Shown one piece after another: positions 1 to 7,791 of a DNA stretch of 64,000 nt. Positions within the stretch are counted from its first letter, which is position 1, and each line of letters begins with the position of its first letter. The notes beneath the pieces were generated by a model. The model saw only the letters and a list, made by a program, of their open reading frames with translations. It was not told where the DNA came from and made no database searches. This DNA comes from Kocuria rosea subsp. polaris. GTDB lineage: Bacteria > Actinomycetota > Actinomycetes > Actinomycetales > Micrococcaceae. The DNA lies in contig MLDA01000015.1 of assembly GCA_023896275.1 (NCBI GenBank), forward strand, positions 1 to 64,000. The letters run 5' to 3'. Position numbers and translations under genes: made by a program.

Positions 1-140
1 TGTGTATAAGGGAAACCATGGGGGGAGGGGGTGGCCTGCGGCTCGGCTGGCACCTCCGGGTTCGGCGGCGTGACGGGCTGCTGCGGCTCATCGCCCGCGG
101 AGGCGGGGTTGTTCTTCGGGTCGTTAGGGTTTTCAGTCAT
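1..140 (-). CDS. N-terminal part of an unidentified proline-rich protein (runs off the left edge)
   Basis: An open frame starts at the ATG at 140-138 and stays open to base 1, giving 46 residues. A perfect AGGAGG Shine-Dalgarno lies at 151-146, five bases before the start, which is why I call it a real gene. The visible part begins MTENPNDPKN and is rich in Pro, Glu, Gln and Asn. Such low-complexity acidic/proline-rich N-termini are common on small actinobacterial membrane proteins (for example DUF4190/DUF4870 types), but no domain is visible here, so the function is unknown. It is divergent from the VIT1-type gene at 247. Confidence 0.6.
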   Translation of the reverse strand, partial: MTENPNDPKNNPASAGDEPQQPVTPPNPEVPAEPQATPSPHGFPYT

Positions 141-246
141 GGTGGCCTCCTGAGCGCACGAGTGGTTGCCTACCCACTTTATGCGCCCGAGTCCACGCGG
201 TTCATCATCCTATGGGGGTAATTTTCGGCGAATACACTGGTCTCCT

Positions 247-1377
247 ATGAGTCACAACGCGCCGCCGAACGATTCCGGCTCCCTCGGACGCACTCCCAGC
301 CCCGGTGATATCCGGCGGTGGCGCCGCTACCTGGCTGACGAACGCGCCGAAGGTGCCGTCTATCGGACGCTCGCCGAGAAGCGTACTGGCGAAGAGAAAG
401 CGATCCTGATCGGCCTGGCCGAGGCGGAGCAGCGCCACGAGGAACACTGGCGTCGCATGCTCGGCGAGCACGCCGACCGGTCGTCGAGCCCGTCCGTGCG
501 CCGAACTCTGCTGCGGTTCATGGCGCGCCACTTCGGTTCGGTCTTCGTGCTGGCGCTCGCTCAGCGCGCCGAGGGCAACTCGCCGTACGTCAAGGACCAG
601 GACGCCACCCGCCAGATGGCCGCCGACGAGATGGTGCACGAGGAGGTCGTCCGTGCCCTCGCCACGGCCGGGCGCAAGCGGCTCTCCGGCAACTTCCGGG
701 CCGCGGTGTTCGGGGCCAACGACGGCCTCGTCTCCAACCTGGCCCTCGTCATGGGCATCGGCGCGACGGGCGTCTCCACCGCCGTCGTGCTGTTCTCCGG
801 CATCGCCGGTCTGCTCGCCGGCGCCCTGTCGATGGCCGCCGGCGAGTTCGTCTCGGTCCGCTCCCAGCGCGAGCTCATGTCGGCCTCGCGACCGACTCAG
901 GTGACCCTCTCGGCGGCCCCGCACCTCGATCTCGATCACAACGAGCTCGTCCTGGTCTACCGGGCGCGCGGGATGTCGCAGGCCGACGCCGAGCACCGCG
1001 CCGGCGAGCGCCTCGGCGACTTCACGTGCGACTGCGACCCGTCGCTGTCATTCCACCCGGACGGGCATCAGCAGGCGCAGCAGGATGAGGACGACACCAT
1101 CGGCTCGGCCCTCGGCGCGTCCACCTCGAGCTTCCTGTTCTTCGCCTCCGGCGCCGTCATCCCGATCCTGCCGTACCTCTTCGGCCTCACGGGCATGGCC
1201 GCGGTCTCGCTGTCAGTCGCCCTCGTCGGCGTCGCACTGTTGTGCACGGGCGCCGTCGTCGGCCTGCTCTCCGGTGCGTCGCCGGGCAAGCGCGCGCTGC
1301 GCCAGCTCGCGATCGGTTGGGGCGCCGCGGCCGTCACCTACGTACTCGGCCTCGCGTTCGGCACCTCGGTCGCCTAG
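247..1377 (+). CDS. Ferritin-like plus VIT1/CCC1-family metal ion transporter
   Basis: 376-aa protein. Residues about 20-140 form a helical, Glu/His-rich domain like the rubrerythrin/ferritin-like domains that precede bacterial VIT1 proteins. Residues about 150-376 carry the VIT1 signatures: GANDGLVSNLALVMGIGATG at 156-175 and a GALSMAAGEFVSVRSQ-type segment near 192-208, followed by two more hydrophobic pairs. VIT1/CCC1 proteins export Fe2+ or Mn2+ across membranes, and the ferritin-like domain is thought to sense or collect the metal. I chose the ATG at 247 because an upstream in-frame ATG at 166 would add an unconserved, poorly composed stretch. There is no Shine-Dalgarno before 247, and a TACACT box at 233-238 lies close enough for leaderless transcription. 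It converges on the dehydrogenase gene ending at 1385, with only 7 bases between them. Confidence 0.85.
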   Translation: MSHNAPPNDSGSLGRTPSPGDIRRWRRYLADERAEGAVYRTLAEKRTGEEKAILIGLAEAEQRHEEHWRRMLGEHADRSSSPSVRRTLLRFMARHFGSVFVLALAQRAEGNSPYVKDQDATRQMAADEMVHEEVVRALATAGRKRLSGNFRAAVFGANDGLVSNLALVMGIGATGVSTAVVLFSGIAGLLAGALSMAAGEFVSVRSQRELMSASRPTQVTLSAAPHLDLDHNELVLVYRARGMSQADAEHRAGERLGDFTCDCDPSLSFHPDGHQQAQQDEDDTIGSALGASTSSFLFFASGAVIPILPYLFGLTGMAAVSLSVALVGVALLCTGAVVGLLSGASPGKRALRQLAIGWGAAAVTYVLGLAFGTSVA

Positions 1378-1384
1378 CCCCCGA

Positions 1385-2473
1385 TCAGCTGCGGGCGGGG
1401 ACCAGGTCGACCGCCGCCAGCGGCTGCTCGGTGCCGGCGATGACCGCCGCGAGCGCGGGCACGCGGACCGGGGCGCCGTCGCGCAGGGACAGCTGGGCGG
1501 CGTCCGCGACGAGCGAGGCGGCGACGGCGTCGAACGGGGTGCAGGGGTTCTCCCGCTCCCCCAGGACGACCTCGGCGAAGGCCGTGAGCTCCGCGACGTA
1601 GGCGTCGTGGAAGCGCTCGGCGAACGTCGTGTGCGCGGCGCCGGCGGGGAAAACGACGCCGGGCTCGGCTGAGCGCAGGGCGCTCTTGTCGTCGAGCCCG
1701 ACCATGACCGAGCCGTTCGAACCCTGGATCTCCAGGCGCACATCGTGCCCGGCGCCGTTGTAGCGGGTGGCGGAGGCCGTCGCGACCGTGCCGTCGTCGA
1801 GCGTCAGGACGGCGAGCGCCGTGTCGACGTCGCCCACCGATCCGATCGCCGGGTCGCCGTTGTTCGACCCGCGGGCGTACACCTCGACGATCTCCCGGCC
1901 GGTCAGCCAGCGCAGGACGTCGAAGTCGTGCACGGAGCAATCGCGGAACAGGCCCCCGGAGGTCGCCAGGAAGTCGACGGCGGGCGGGAACATGTCGCCC
2001 GTGACGGCGCGCAGGCCGTGGATCCAGCCGAGCTCGCCGGCGTCGTAGGCGCGCTTGGCCGACAGGTACCCGGCGTCGAACCTTCGCTGGTGTCCGATCT
2101 GGACGACGCCGCCGGCGGCCTCGATCTCGCGCAGCAGCGGCAGCGCCGAGACGACGTCGGAGGAGACCGGCTTCTCGCAGAACACGGGCACTCCCGCGGC
2201 GACCCCCGCGCGGATCAGCTCCGGGTGCGTCGCCGTGCCGGTTGCGATCAGCAGGCCGTCCACGCCGGAGGCGATGAGTTCCTCGACGCTGTCAGCGGCC
2301 CGGAGGCCGAGGTCCGCAGCCACCGAGCGAGCGAAGTCGACGGCGACGTCGGCGAGCACGATCTCGAGGCCGACGTCGCGTCGGGCGAGATTCTCGCGGA
2401 CGGCGAGGAGGTTGCGAGCGTGCATCTGGCCGATCCGGCCGACGCCGATCAGGCCGAGGGTGATGGTCTTCAT
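1385..2473 (-). CDS. Gfo/Idh/MocA oxidoreductase, inositol 2-dehydrogenase-like
   Basis: 362-aa NAD(P)-dependent sugar/cyclitol dehydrogenase. The N-terminal Rossmann fold starts LGLIGVGRIGQMHARNL (GxGxxG), the family Lys lies in the FCEKPV motif near residue 98, and a DCSVHDFDVLRWL segment holds the catalytic His/Asp region. Of the three dehydrogenases in this sub-operon it looks most like IolG, oxidising myo-inositol (or an isomer) to an inosose. The start has a good AAAGGA site seven bases upstream. It is the last gene of a three-gene minus-strand operon whose promoter carries a GntR-type palindrome, linking it to the inositol genes. The exact substrate (myo-, scyllo- or D-chiro-inositol) cannot be read from sequence. 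Confidence 0.85.
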   Translation of the reverse strand: MKTITLGLIGVGRIGQMHARNLLAVRENLARRDVGLEIVLADVAVDFARSVAADLGLRAADSVEELIASGVDGLLIATGTATHPELIRAGVAAGVPVFCEKPVSSDVVSALPLLREIEAAGGVVQIGHQRRFDAGYLSAKRAYDAGELGWIHGLRAVTGDMFPPAVDFLATSGGLFRDCSVHDFDVLRWLTGREIVEVYARGSNNGDPAIGSVGDVDTALAVLTLDDGTVATASATRYNGAGHDVRLEIQGSNGSVMVGLDDKSALRSAEPGVVFPAGAAHTTFAERFHDAYVAELTAFAEVVLGERENPCTPFDAVAASLVADAAQLSLRDGAPVRVPALAAVIAGTEQPLAAVDLVPARS

Positions 2474-2509
2474 GGGTTCCTTTGTTGTGCTGGTCTGGGG
2501 GCCGGGTTG

Positions 2510-3550
2510 TCAGAGGGCGGGGCCGAAGTCGATGCCCGCGGCCGCGCGGATCCGGTCGGCGGCGTCGAGTGCGGTCCGGGCGGACGCCAGCGGCCACTCC
2601 GCGGTTTCGCTTTGACCGGCCCCCACCGCGCGGGCGACGGCGGCGGCCTGGTAGTGCAGCCCGGCGACGTGATCCAGTGCCGGGCGCTCCCACCGGTGCC
2701 GCTGCCCGTCCGCGGTGACGACGGTCAGCCCGGCCGGGGAATTGAACGGCCCGTCGATGCTCAGGGATGCCTCGCTGCCGGTGATCGTGAACGTCGAGGG
2801 CGTGAAACCGCGCAGGGTGGTGTGCAGCGCGGAGGTGGCCCCGCCGTCGTGCTCCAGAACCGCCGAGAGGTGCGTGTGCACCCCGCCGACGCCCTCGGGC
2901 CCGCGGAATCCGGCGCGCGCGCTCACGCCCCGCGCCTCGCCGAGCACGTGCGTGCTCAGCGCGAGCAGGTAGATCCCGAGGTCCATGAGCGGGCCGCCGG
3001 CGAGGTCGGCGCGGTAGGCCCGGTGGCCCGGGGGCAGGAACTCGCCGTAGTCGGCGACGATCCCCTCGAGCCGGCCGAGGCGGCCCGAGGCGAGGATCTG
3101 ACGCACGACGTCGAAGGCCGGCAGGAAGACGGTCCACATCGCCTCGCCGGCGAACACGCCGCGGGCGCGGGCGGCGGCGGCGATCTCGTCCGCCTGGGCG
3201 GCGGTGATGCCGATCGGCTTCTCGATCAGCACGTGTTTGCCGTGCTCGATCGCCTCCAGCGCGAGGTCGCGGTGGGAGGGGTGGGTCGTGGCGACGTAGA
3301 CGACGTCGACGCCCTCGGCCGCCGCGAGCGATCCGTGGTCGGCGTAGGCGGCGATCCCGAAGCGGTCGGCGAAGGCCCGAGCGCGCTCGGCCGAGCGGGA
3401 CCCGACGGCGATCACGCGCTGGACGCCGTGCGTCTGCAGCGACTGCGCGAACCGCTCGCCGATCCAGCCGGGGCCGGCGATGCCCCAGCCCAGCGACGGC
3501 GCCTGCGCGGGGTCGGGGGTGGCCGGCGCGGGAAAGTGGAAATCTGTCAC
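2510..3550 (-). CDS. Gfo/Idh/MocA family oxidoreductase
   Basis: 346-aa dehydrogenase-family protein with a GTG start preceded by GAGGAG. The Rossmann motif is GWGIAGPGWIGERFAQSL near residue 22, a second structural signature is TTHPSHRDLALEAIEHGKH, and the EKP lysine motif is IEKPIGITAAQADEIA. It differs from its two operon neighbours: the region after the EKP motif (VFAGEAMWTVFLPAF) resembles the dihydrodiol-dehydrogenase/1,5-anhydro-D-fructose reductase branch rather than classical IolG. It probably acts on a cyclitol or sugar derivative. Thirty-six bases separate it from the downstream gene and 15 from the upstream gene, so all three should be co-transcribed. Confidence 0.82.
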   Translation of the reverse strand: MTDFHFPAPATPDPAQAPSLGWGIAGPGWIGERFAQSLQTHGVQRVIAVGSRSAERARAFADRFGIAAYADHGSLAAAEGVDVVYVATTHPSHRDLALEAIEHGKHVLIEKPIGITAAQADEIAAAARARGVFAGEAMWTVFLPAFDVVRQILASGRLGRLEGIVADYGEFLPPGHRAYRADLAGGPLMDLGIYLLALSTHVLGEARGVSARAGFRGPEGVGGVHTHLSAVLEHDGGATSALHTTLRGFTPSTFTITGSEASLSIDGPFNSPAGLTVVTADGQRHRWERPALDHVAGLHYQAAAVARAVGAGQSETAEWPLASARTALDAADRIRAAAGIDFGPAL

Positions 3551-3565
3551 GAGTCTCCTCGGTTC

Positions 3566-4579
3566 TCAGGGGCGGGCGACGGGGGTCCACGCGCCGTCGT
3601 CGTGCATCGACTGCTGGAGCGCATCGGCGACGAGGCAGGCCGCGAGGCCGTCCGCGGCGGTCGCGAGGAACGGGTGCCGCTCGGTGCCGCCGGCGGCGAG
3701 GGACTCGATCCACGCGGTGAGTTCGAGGCGGTAGGCGTCCTCGAAGCGCGGGCGCCAGTCCGCCGGGTAGGCGGTTGCGCGCACGCGCCGATGGTGGGCG
3801 AGCAGTGCGGGCGCTTCGGTGAATTCGACGGCGCCGTCCTCGGCGACGACCTCGAGTCGCGTCGAGTAGCCGTAGCGGCAGTTCAGGAACAGTTCGAGCG
3901 TCGCGGTGACGCCGTTCTCGAGCCGGAGCATCATGAACGCCGGGTCCTGCAGCCCAGCCGGGGCGGACCCGCTCGCACGGCGCAACGGGACCCAGCTGAC
4001 CTCGCTCACGGGCGAGCCGAACAGCCAAGGCATGGAGTCGAGCTCGTGGATCGCGGAGTTGGTGATGGCGGAGGCGTTGGTGGCCCCGGGTGCCGAGGCG
4101 ACGTTGCGGCTGATGCAGTGCGCGAGCAGCGGCCGGCCCCAGCTCTCGTCCTGAAGCCCGGCGCGCAGTTCGGCGTGGGCGGGATCGAACCGGCGCATGA
4201 AGCCGAGCGTGATCAGGCTCGCGCCGTGCTCCTCGCTCCAGCGCGCGTCGGCGGCGACGACACGCCGGCAGTCGTCGGCCGTCGGGGCCAGCGGCTTCTC
4301 GCACAGGACGGGCTTGCCCGCGGCGAGGCACGCCAGGATCAGGTCCGCGTGGGTGGAATCGTGGGAGGCGACGACGACGGCGTCCACGGCGGGGTCGGCG
4401 ATCAACGCGCCCGCGTCCTGGGTGCTCGTGGCGCCCAACTCCGCGGCGAGGCGCCCGGCGCGCTCGGCGTCGAGGTCCGCCACCCTGGCCACGCGGGCGC
4501 CCGGCACGTATTTGACGAGCAGGCGCGCGTGATCGGCACCCATCGCTCCGGCACCAATGATCCCTACGTTGATCGGCAT
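3566..4579 (-). CDS. Gfo/Idh/MocA oxidoreductase, paralogue of the operon IolG
   Basis: 337-aa protein. It begins VGIIGAGAMGADHARLL and keeps the CEKPL lysine motif and a GFMRRFDPAHAELR segment. Stretches such as GAGxMGADH, LCEKPL and GFMRRFD are shared with the iolG product at 10190-11203, and the lengths are equal (337 aa), so the two look like paralogues from duplication or paired acquisition. The start has a GGGAGAGG ribosome site. It is the first gene of the three-dehydrogenase operon, about 50 bases downstream of the predicted transcription start. It is probably a cyclitol dehydrogenase for a different inositol isomer or derivative; the substrate is inference. Confidence 0.84.
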   Translation of the reverse strand: MPINVGIIGAGAMGADHARLLVKYVPGARVARVADLDAERAGRLAAELGATSTQDAGALIADPAVDAVVVASHDSTHADLILACLAAGKPVLCEKPLAPTADDCRRVVAADARWSEEHGASLITLGFMRRFDPAHAELRAGLQDESWGRPLLAHCISRNVASAPGATNASAITNSAIHELDSMPWLFGSPVSEVSWVPLRRASGSAPAGLQDPAFMMLRLENGVTATLELFLNCRYGYSTRLEVVAEDGAVEFTEAPALLAHHRRVRATAYPADWRPRFEDAYRLELTAWIESLAAGGTERHPFLATAADGLAACLVADALQQSMHDDGAWTPVARP

Positions 4580-4635
4580 GGCCTCTCCCTCGTGACGTCG
4601 CTGTCGCCGCGCCGCCGATTGGCGCGCGCCCCACC

Positions 4636-4664
4636 AGCATGGTGACCCGGTTCACGCTTGTCAA
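4636..4664 (-). promoter_or_regulatory. Predicted promoter of the three-dehydrogenase operon
   Basis: On the minus strand a perfect TTGACA (4664-4659) is followed by a 17-base spacer and CATGCT (4641-4636), a weak -10. The expected start is near 4628, about 50 bases before the ATG at 4579. A TGTC-N2-GACA palindrome at 4670-4679 lies just upstream of the -35. Confidence 0.45.
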
Positions 4665-4669
4665 TAGAT

Positions 4670-4679
4670 TGTCACGACA
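4670..4679. promoter_or_regulatory. Probable GntR operator 1 (TGTCACGACA)
   Basis: A TGTC-N2-GACA palindrome in the divergent region between the dehydrogenase operon and gntR. Its right flank (ATACTTACA) is nearly the same as that of the site at 18173-18182 in front of the transporter gene (ATACTCACA). Assignment to the GntR protein encoded at 4798 rests on recurrence at every promoter of the inositol region. Confidence 0.6.
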
Positions 4680-4731
4680 TACTTACATGAAGCAGGCATG
4701 CGGGCCGCCAGGAGGGCGCACGCACGGGTGA

Positions 4732-4760
4732 TGGACTTCACATGACGACTTTGATAGAAT
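4732..4760 (+). promoter_or_regulatory. Predicted gntR-iolB promoter
   Basis: TGGACT at 4732-4737, a 17-base spacer and TAGAAT at 4755-4760, each with 4-5 matches to consensus. The downstream palindrome at 4760-4769 overlaps the end of the -10 and the start region, which fits autorepression by GntR. The in-frame ATG at 4759 lies inside this -10 box, so it cannot be the gntR start. Confidence 0.5.
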
Positions 4761-4769
4761 GTCAAGACA
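4760..4769. promoter_or_regulatory. Probable GntR operator 2 (TGTCAAGACA)
   Basis: A perfect TGTC-N2-GACA palindrome directly at the predicted gntR transcription start, 29 bases before the chosen gntR ATG. Its position predicts negative autoregulation. Confidence 0.6.
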
Positions 4770-4797
4770 CATTTACGTCGACTTCGGGAGTGGAGCC

Positions 4798-5532
4798 ATG
4801 GCACTGAACCTCAAGATCTCGAAGGACTCCCCCGTCCCTCTCTACCACCAAGTGGTCCAGGGGTTCGAGGCGGCAGTGAACGCGGGAGAGCTGCCGCCGG
4901 GGACCAAGCTCGAGAACGAGATCGAGCTCGCCCGGCAGTTGGGGCTGTCGCGGCCGACCATGCGCAAGGCCATGGACGAACTCGTGCGCGCCGGCCTGCT
5001 GGTGCGCAAGCGCGGCGTGGGCACCCAGGTCGTGGCGCCGAACGTGCGCCGACCGCTGCAGCTCTCGAGCCTGCACGACGACCTCACCAAGTCGGGGTCG
5101 CACCCCACGACGAAGGTCCTCGAGTTCGGAGTCGCGGCCGCCCCCGCGGACGTGGCCGAGCGCCTCGGCCTGGAGGCCGACGCCGAGGTCTATCACATGC
5201 TTCGACTGCGCTCGGTGGACGGGAAGCCGTTGGCCGTCATGGAGAACTGGGTCCCGGCGACCTTCGGCCGCATCGCGGAGGAGGACCTCTCCGCGCGCGG
5301 ACTGTACGACGTCCTGCGCGGCCTCGGCGTGACCTTCCACCTGGCCCACCAGCGCATCGGCGCCGCGCTGGCGAGCCGCCAGCAGGCGGAGCTCCTGGAA
5401 ATGAAACCGCGCGAGGCCGTCGTGACGATGGAACGCACGGCCACGGACGATCAGGGCAGGACTGTCGAGACCGGGCACCACGTCTACGCGGCGGACCGCT
5501 ACTCGTTCGAGATGACCCTCATGCAGCACTGA
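4798..5532 (+). CDS. GntR-family (HutC/UTRA) transcriptional regulator of the inositol genes
   Basis: 244 aa. Residues about 5-75 are a GntR winged helix (PVPLYHQVVQGFE, LPPGTKLENEIELARQLGLSRPTMRKAMDELVRAGLLVRKRGVGT). Residues about 95-240 are a UTRA ligand-binding domain that includes ADAEVYHMLRLRSVDGKPLAV. I placed the start at the ATG at 4798, which has GGGAG seven bases upstream; an ATG at 4759 would lie within the promoter. The gene heads the plus-strand unit gntR-iolB and sits between the two halves of the inositol cluster. By context and operator distribution it is likely the local repressor, released by an inositol intermediate. The ligand is inference. Confidence 0.85.
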   Translation: MALNLKISKDSPVPLYHQVVQGFEAAVNAGELPPGTKLENEIELARQLGLSRPTMRKAMDELVRAGLLVRKRGVGTQVVAPNVRRPLQLSSLHDDLTKSGSHPTTKVLEFGVAAAPADVAERLGLEADAEVYHMLRLRSVDGKPLAVMENWVPATFGRIAEEDLSARGLYDVLRGLGVTFHLAHQRIGAALASRQQAELLEMKPREAVVTMERTATDDQGRTVETGHHVYAADRYSFEMTLMQH

Positions 5533-5561
5533 CCACCACCAACACCGGAACGAGGCACTAC

Positions 5562-6467
5562 GTGACTGAATGGATCTACCGGGCCGGCCAGGCCCCGCAG
5601 GGCCCCTGGTTCTGCTCGCTCGGCGCCCACGATTCGCAAACCGACGTCGACGGCTGGAAGCACACCGGACTGCGCGCCGGCGACTTCGCCGACGGCGACA
5701 CCGTCGCCCTCGAGGCCGCCCCCGAGGAGCGCATCATCATCCCCCTCAGCGGCGACTATGACGTCACCGTCGACGGTGAGACCTACTCCCTCGCAGGCCG
5801 CGAGTCCGTCTTCCATGGCCCCGCCGACGTGCTCTACACCGGCGTCGACCGCGCCGTGAACATCACCGCACGCGGCGGCGGCCGGCTCGCGATCGCGTCC
5901 GCGCCGGCGAAGGCTTCCTACCCCGTCCGCCACCTGACCAAGGACGAGATCCCCGTGGAGCTGCGCGGCGCGGGCCAGTCCTCGCGCCAGGTGCAGAACT
6001 TCGGCACGCCGGCGACCCTCGAGGCAGACCGTTTCATCGTGTGCGAGGTCATCACCCCGTCGAGCAACTGGTCCTCCTACCCGCCCCACAAGCACGACGA
6101 GGAGAAGGACGGTGAGACCCAGCTCGAGGAGATCTACTACTTCGAGACCCGCGTCTCCGCCGACGCCCCGCAAGCCGTCCGCGCTTCCGACACCGCCGAC
6201 TCGCACGGCTACCAGCGCGTGTACGCGTCCGACGACCGCCCGATCGACGTGGCCACGGAGGTCCGCTCGGGCGACGTCGTACTGGTCCCCTACGGCTGGC
6301 ACGGCCCGGCGATGGCCTCCCCGGGATACGACCTGTACTACCTGAACGTCATGGCCGGGCCCGGCCCGGTGCGCGAGTGGCTGATCTCCGACGACCCACA
6401 CCACGGCTGGGTCCGCCAGACGTGGGACGCGCAGGACATCGACCCGCGGCTGCCCTTCACGGCGTGA
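5562..6467 (+). CDS. iolB: 5-deoxy-glucuronate isomerase
   Basis: 301 aa, the usual IolB length. It converts 5-deoxy-D-glucuronate to 5-dehydro-2-deoxy-D-gluconate (DKG), between IolD and IolC in myo-inositol breakdown. The protein is a double cupin, with the metal-binding stretch PPHKHDEE near residue 174 followed by EEIYYFE. The start is a GTG at 5562, 29 bases after gntR, with only a weak GAGG upstream, so translation probably benefits from coupling with gntR. It is the only core iol gene outside the large minus-strand operon. A strong hairpin follows at 6477-6531. Confidence 0.92.
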   Translation: MTEWIYRAGQAPQGPWFCSLGAHDSQTDVDGWKHTGLRAGDFADGDTVALEAAPEERIIIPLSGDYDVTVDGETYSLAGRESVFHGPADVLYTGVDRAVNITARGGGRLAIASAPAKASYPVRHLTKDEIPVELRGAGQSSRQVQNFGTPATLEADRFIVCEVITPSSNWSSYPPHKHDEEKDGETQLEEIYYFETRVSADAPQAVRASDTADSHGYQRVYASDDRPIDVATEVRSGDVVLVPYGWHGPAMASPGYDLYYLNVMAGPGPVREWLISDDPHHGWVRQTWDAQDIDPRLPFTA

Positions 6468-6476
6468 TCCCGACCG

Positions 6477-6531
6477 CGACGACGGCGGCGTGCACCCCAC
6501 GGAATACCAGGGGTGCACGCCGCCGTCGTCG
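6477..6531 (+). terminator. Long perfect hairpin after iolB
   Basis: Two 22-base arms (6477-6498 and 6510-6531) are perfectly complementary around an 11-base loop. It lies 10 bases after the iolB stop. No T-run follows on either strand, so termination may need Rho or pausing; it would at least block 3' decay. Confidence 0.6.
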
Positions 6532-6679
6532 TTGAGCGCAAACGCTGCCGGGACGAGGCACAGGACCCGCATAGGTTCCTCAAACGAGCGCCACACAGTC
6601 GCTCCGTAGGCTCGATATCGCGCCGGGGAACACCGCCGGCGGAACCGCGACGAGCCAGCCCCGCAAGGAGAAACGCACC

Positions 6680-7699
6680 ATGAGAGCAGAACACCGGGAC
6701 GCCGACCCCGCACAGCCACCGACCGCCGGAAGCAGCATCCTCGCGAGGGCCTGGATCGGCCGGAGGCGCCCGCACCCGGACGAAGAGCTCGTCGACCAGG
6801 GCCTGCAGTTCGACGTCGGCACGCTGCTCGCCAGGCGCAAGGTCCTCTCCGCGCTCGGCATCGGCGCCGTCGGTGTCGGTCTGGCCGCGTGCGGCGTCGA
6901 CGACAGCGGGTCCGGCGCCTCCTCCGCCACCAGCTCGTCCGACCTGACGGAGATCCCCGACGAGACCGCTGGCCCGTACCCGGGCAACGGCTCCAATGGC
7001 CCCGACGTCCTCGAGGAGTCGGGCATCGTCCGCAGCGACATCACGTCGAGTTTTGGCGAGGCCGCCGGGACCGCCGAGGGCGTGCCGTTGACCTTCGAGC
7101 TGACGATCCTCGACCTCGCCGGCGGCGGTGCCCCGTTCGCCGGGGTCGCCGTCTACGTCTGGCACTGCGATCGCGAGGGCCGCTACTCCATGTACTCCGA
7201 GGGCATCGAGGACCAGAACTACCTGCGCGGCGTGCAGATCGCGGACGACGACGGCAAAGTGCGCTTCACCTCCATCTTCCCGGCCTGCTACACCGGCCGC
7301 TGGCCCCACATCCACTTCGAGGTCTACCCTGACCAGGGCTCCATCACGGACTCGACCAACGCGATCGCCACCTCACAGCTCGCCCTGCCCAAGAACGTCT
7401 GCGAAACCGTCTACGCGACCGCCGGCTACGAGGCCTCCGTGGCCAACTTGGCCGCCGTCTCACTGGGATCCGACAACGTCTTCGGCGACGACGGCGGCGC
7501 GACCCAGCTCGCCGCGGTCACGGGAGGAGCCGACGACGGGTACGCGGCGTCCCTGACCGTCCCGGTCGACTCCACCACACAGCCCTCCGGCGGCACGGCA
7601 CCCGGTGCTGGCGGAGGCGGGCCGGACGGCGAAGGACCGGGCGCCGGCACGCCGCCGGACGGGGACCCCCGCGGGGGCACCACCGCCCCCGGGGCGTAG
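6680..7699 (+). CDS. Secreted intradiol ring-cleavage dioxygenase-like lipoprotein
   Basis: 339 aa. After a hydrophilic N-terminus of about 50 residues come ARRKVLS (51-57), a hydrophobic stretch and the lipobox LAAC with Cys71, so this looks like a Tat-type lipoprotein signal with an extended n-region. The core (about 95-290) has the protocatechuate 3,4-dioxygenase fold signatures: ETAGPYPG near 96, candidate iron ligands Tyr169, Tyr204, His210 and His212 (the FPxxYxGRxPHIHF pattern). The C-terminus from about 305 is a Gly/Pro/Asp-rich tail. Members are non-haem Fe(III) enzymes or relatives, and the physiological substrate of the exported branch is usually unknown. AAGGAG precedes the start. 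Its place inside the inositol cluster is odd, since no aromatic genes lie nearby. Confidence 0.85.
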   Translation: MRAEHRDADPAQPPTAGSSILARAWIGRRRPHPDEELVDQGLQFDVGTLLARRKVLSALGIGAVGVGLAACGVDDSGSGASSATSSSDLTEIPDETAGPYPGNGSNGPDVLEESGIVRSDITSSFGEAAGTAEGVPLTFELTILDLAGGGAPFAGVAVYVWHCDREGRYSMYSEGIEDQNYLRGVQIADDDGKVRFTSIFPACYTGRWPHIHFEVYPDQGSITDSTNAIATSQLALPKNVCETVYATAGYEASVANLAAVSLGSDNVFGDDGGATQLAAVTGGADDGYAASLTVPVDSTTQPSGGTAPGAGGGGPDGEGPGAGTPPDGDPRGGTTAPGA

Positions 7700-7724
7700 T
7701 CCATCCCGCCCCGGGCCGGCCGGC

Positions 7725-7779
7725 GTTAGAAAACAACGCAGCGCCGGGCCGGGGGCGATCCCGGAGCCCGGCGCTGCGT
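7725..7779 (-). terminator. Rho-independent terminator of the iol operon
   Basis: Two 14-base arms (7736-7749 and 7766-7779) pair perfectly around a 16-base loop. On the minus strand they are followed by TTGTTTTCT, a usable U-tract. It lies 12 bases beyond the iolA stop and also faces the convergent dioxygenase gene. Confidence 0.75.
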
Positions 7780-7791
7780 CGGCCGTTGCTG

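Noticed and set aside
1745-4645. A 966-codon open frame on the plus strand opposite the three dehydrogenases
   Set aside because: Its composition (runs of Arg, Gly, Ala, Val and Asp) is that of an antisense shadow in GC-rich DNA; the opposite strand encodes three well-conserved proteins with ribosome sites.
4759-4797. An upstream ATG at 4759 as the gntR start
   Set aside because: It lies inside the predicted -10 box and at the operator, has no ribosome site, and the added 13 residues are not part of the GntR fold.
6477-6531. The hairpin after iolB as a small RNA gene or attachment site
   Set aside because: A perfect hairpin 10 bases after a stop codon is best explained as a transcript end; there is no promoter or integrase nearby.
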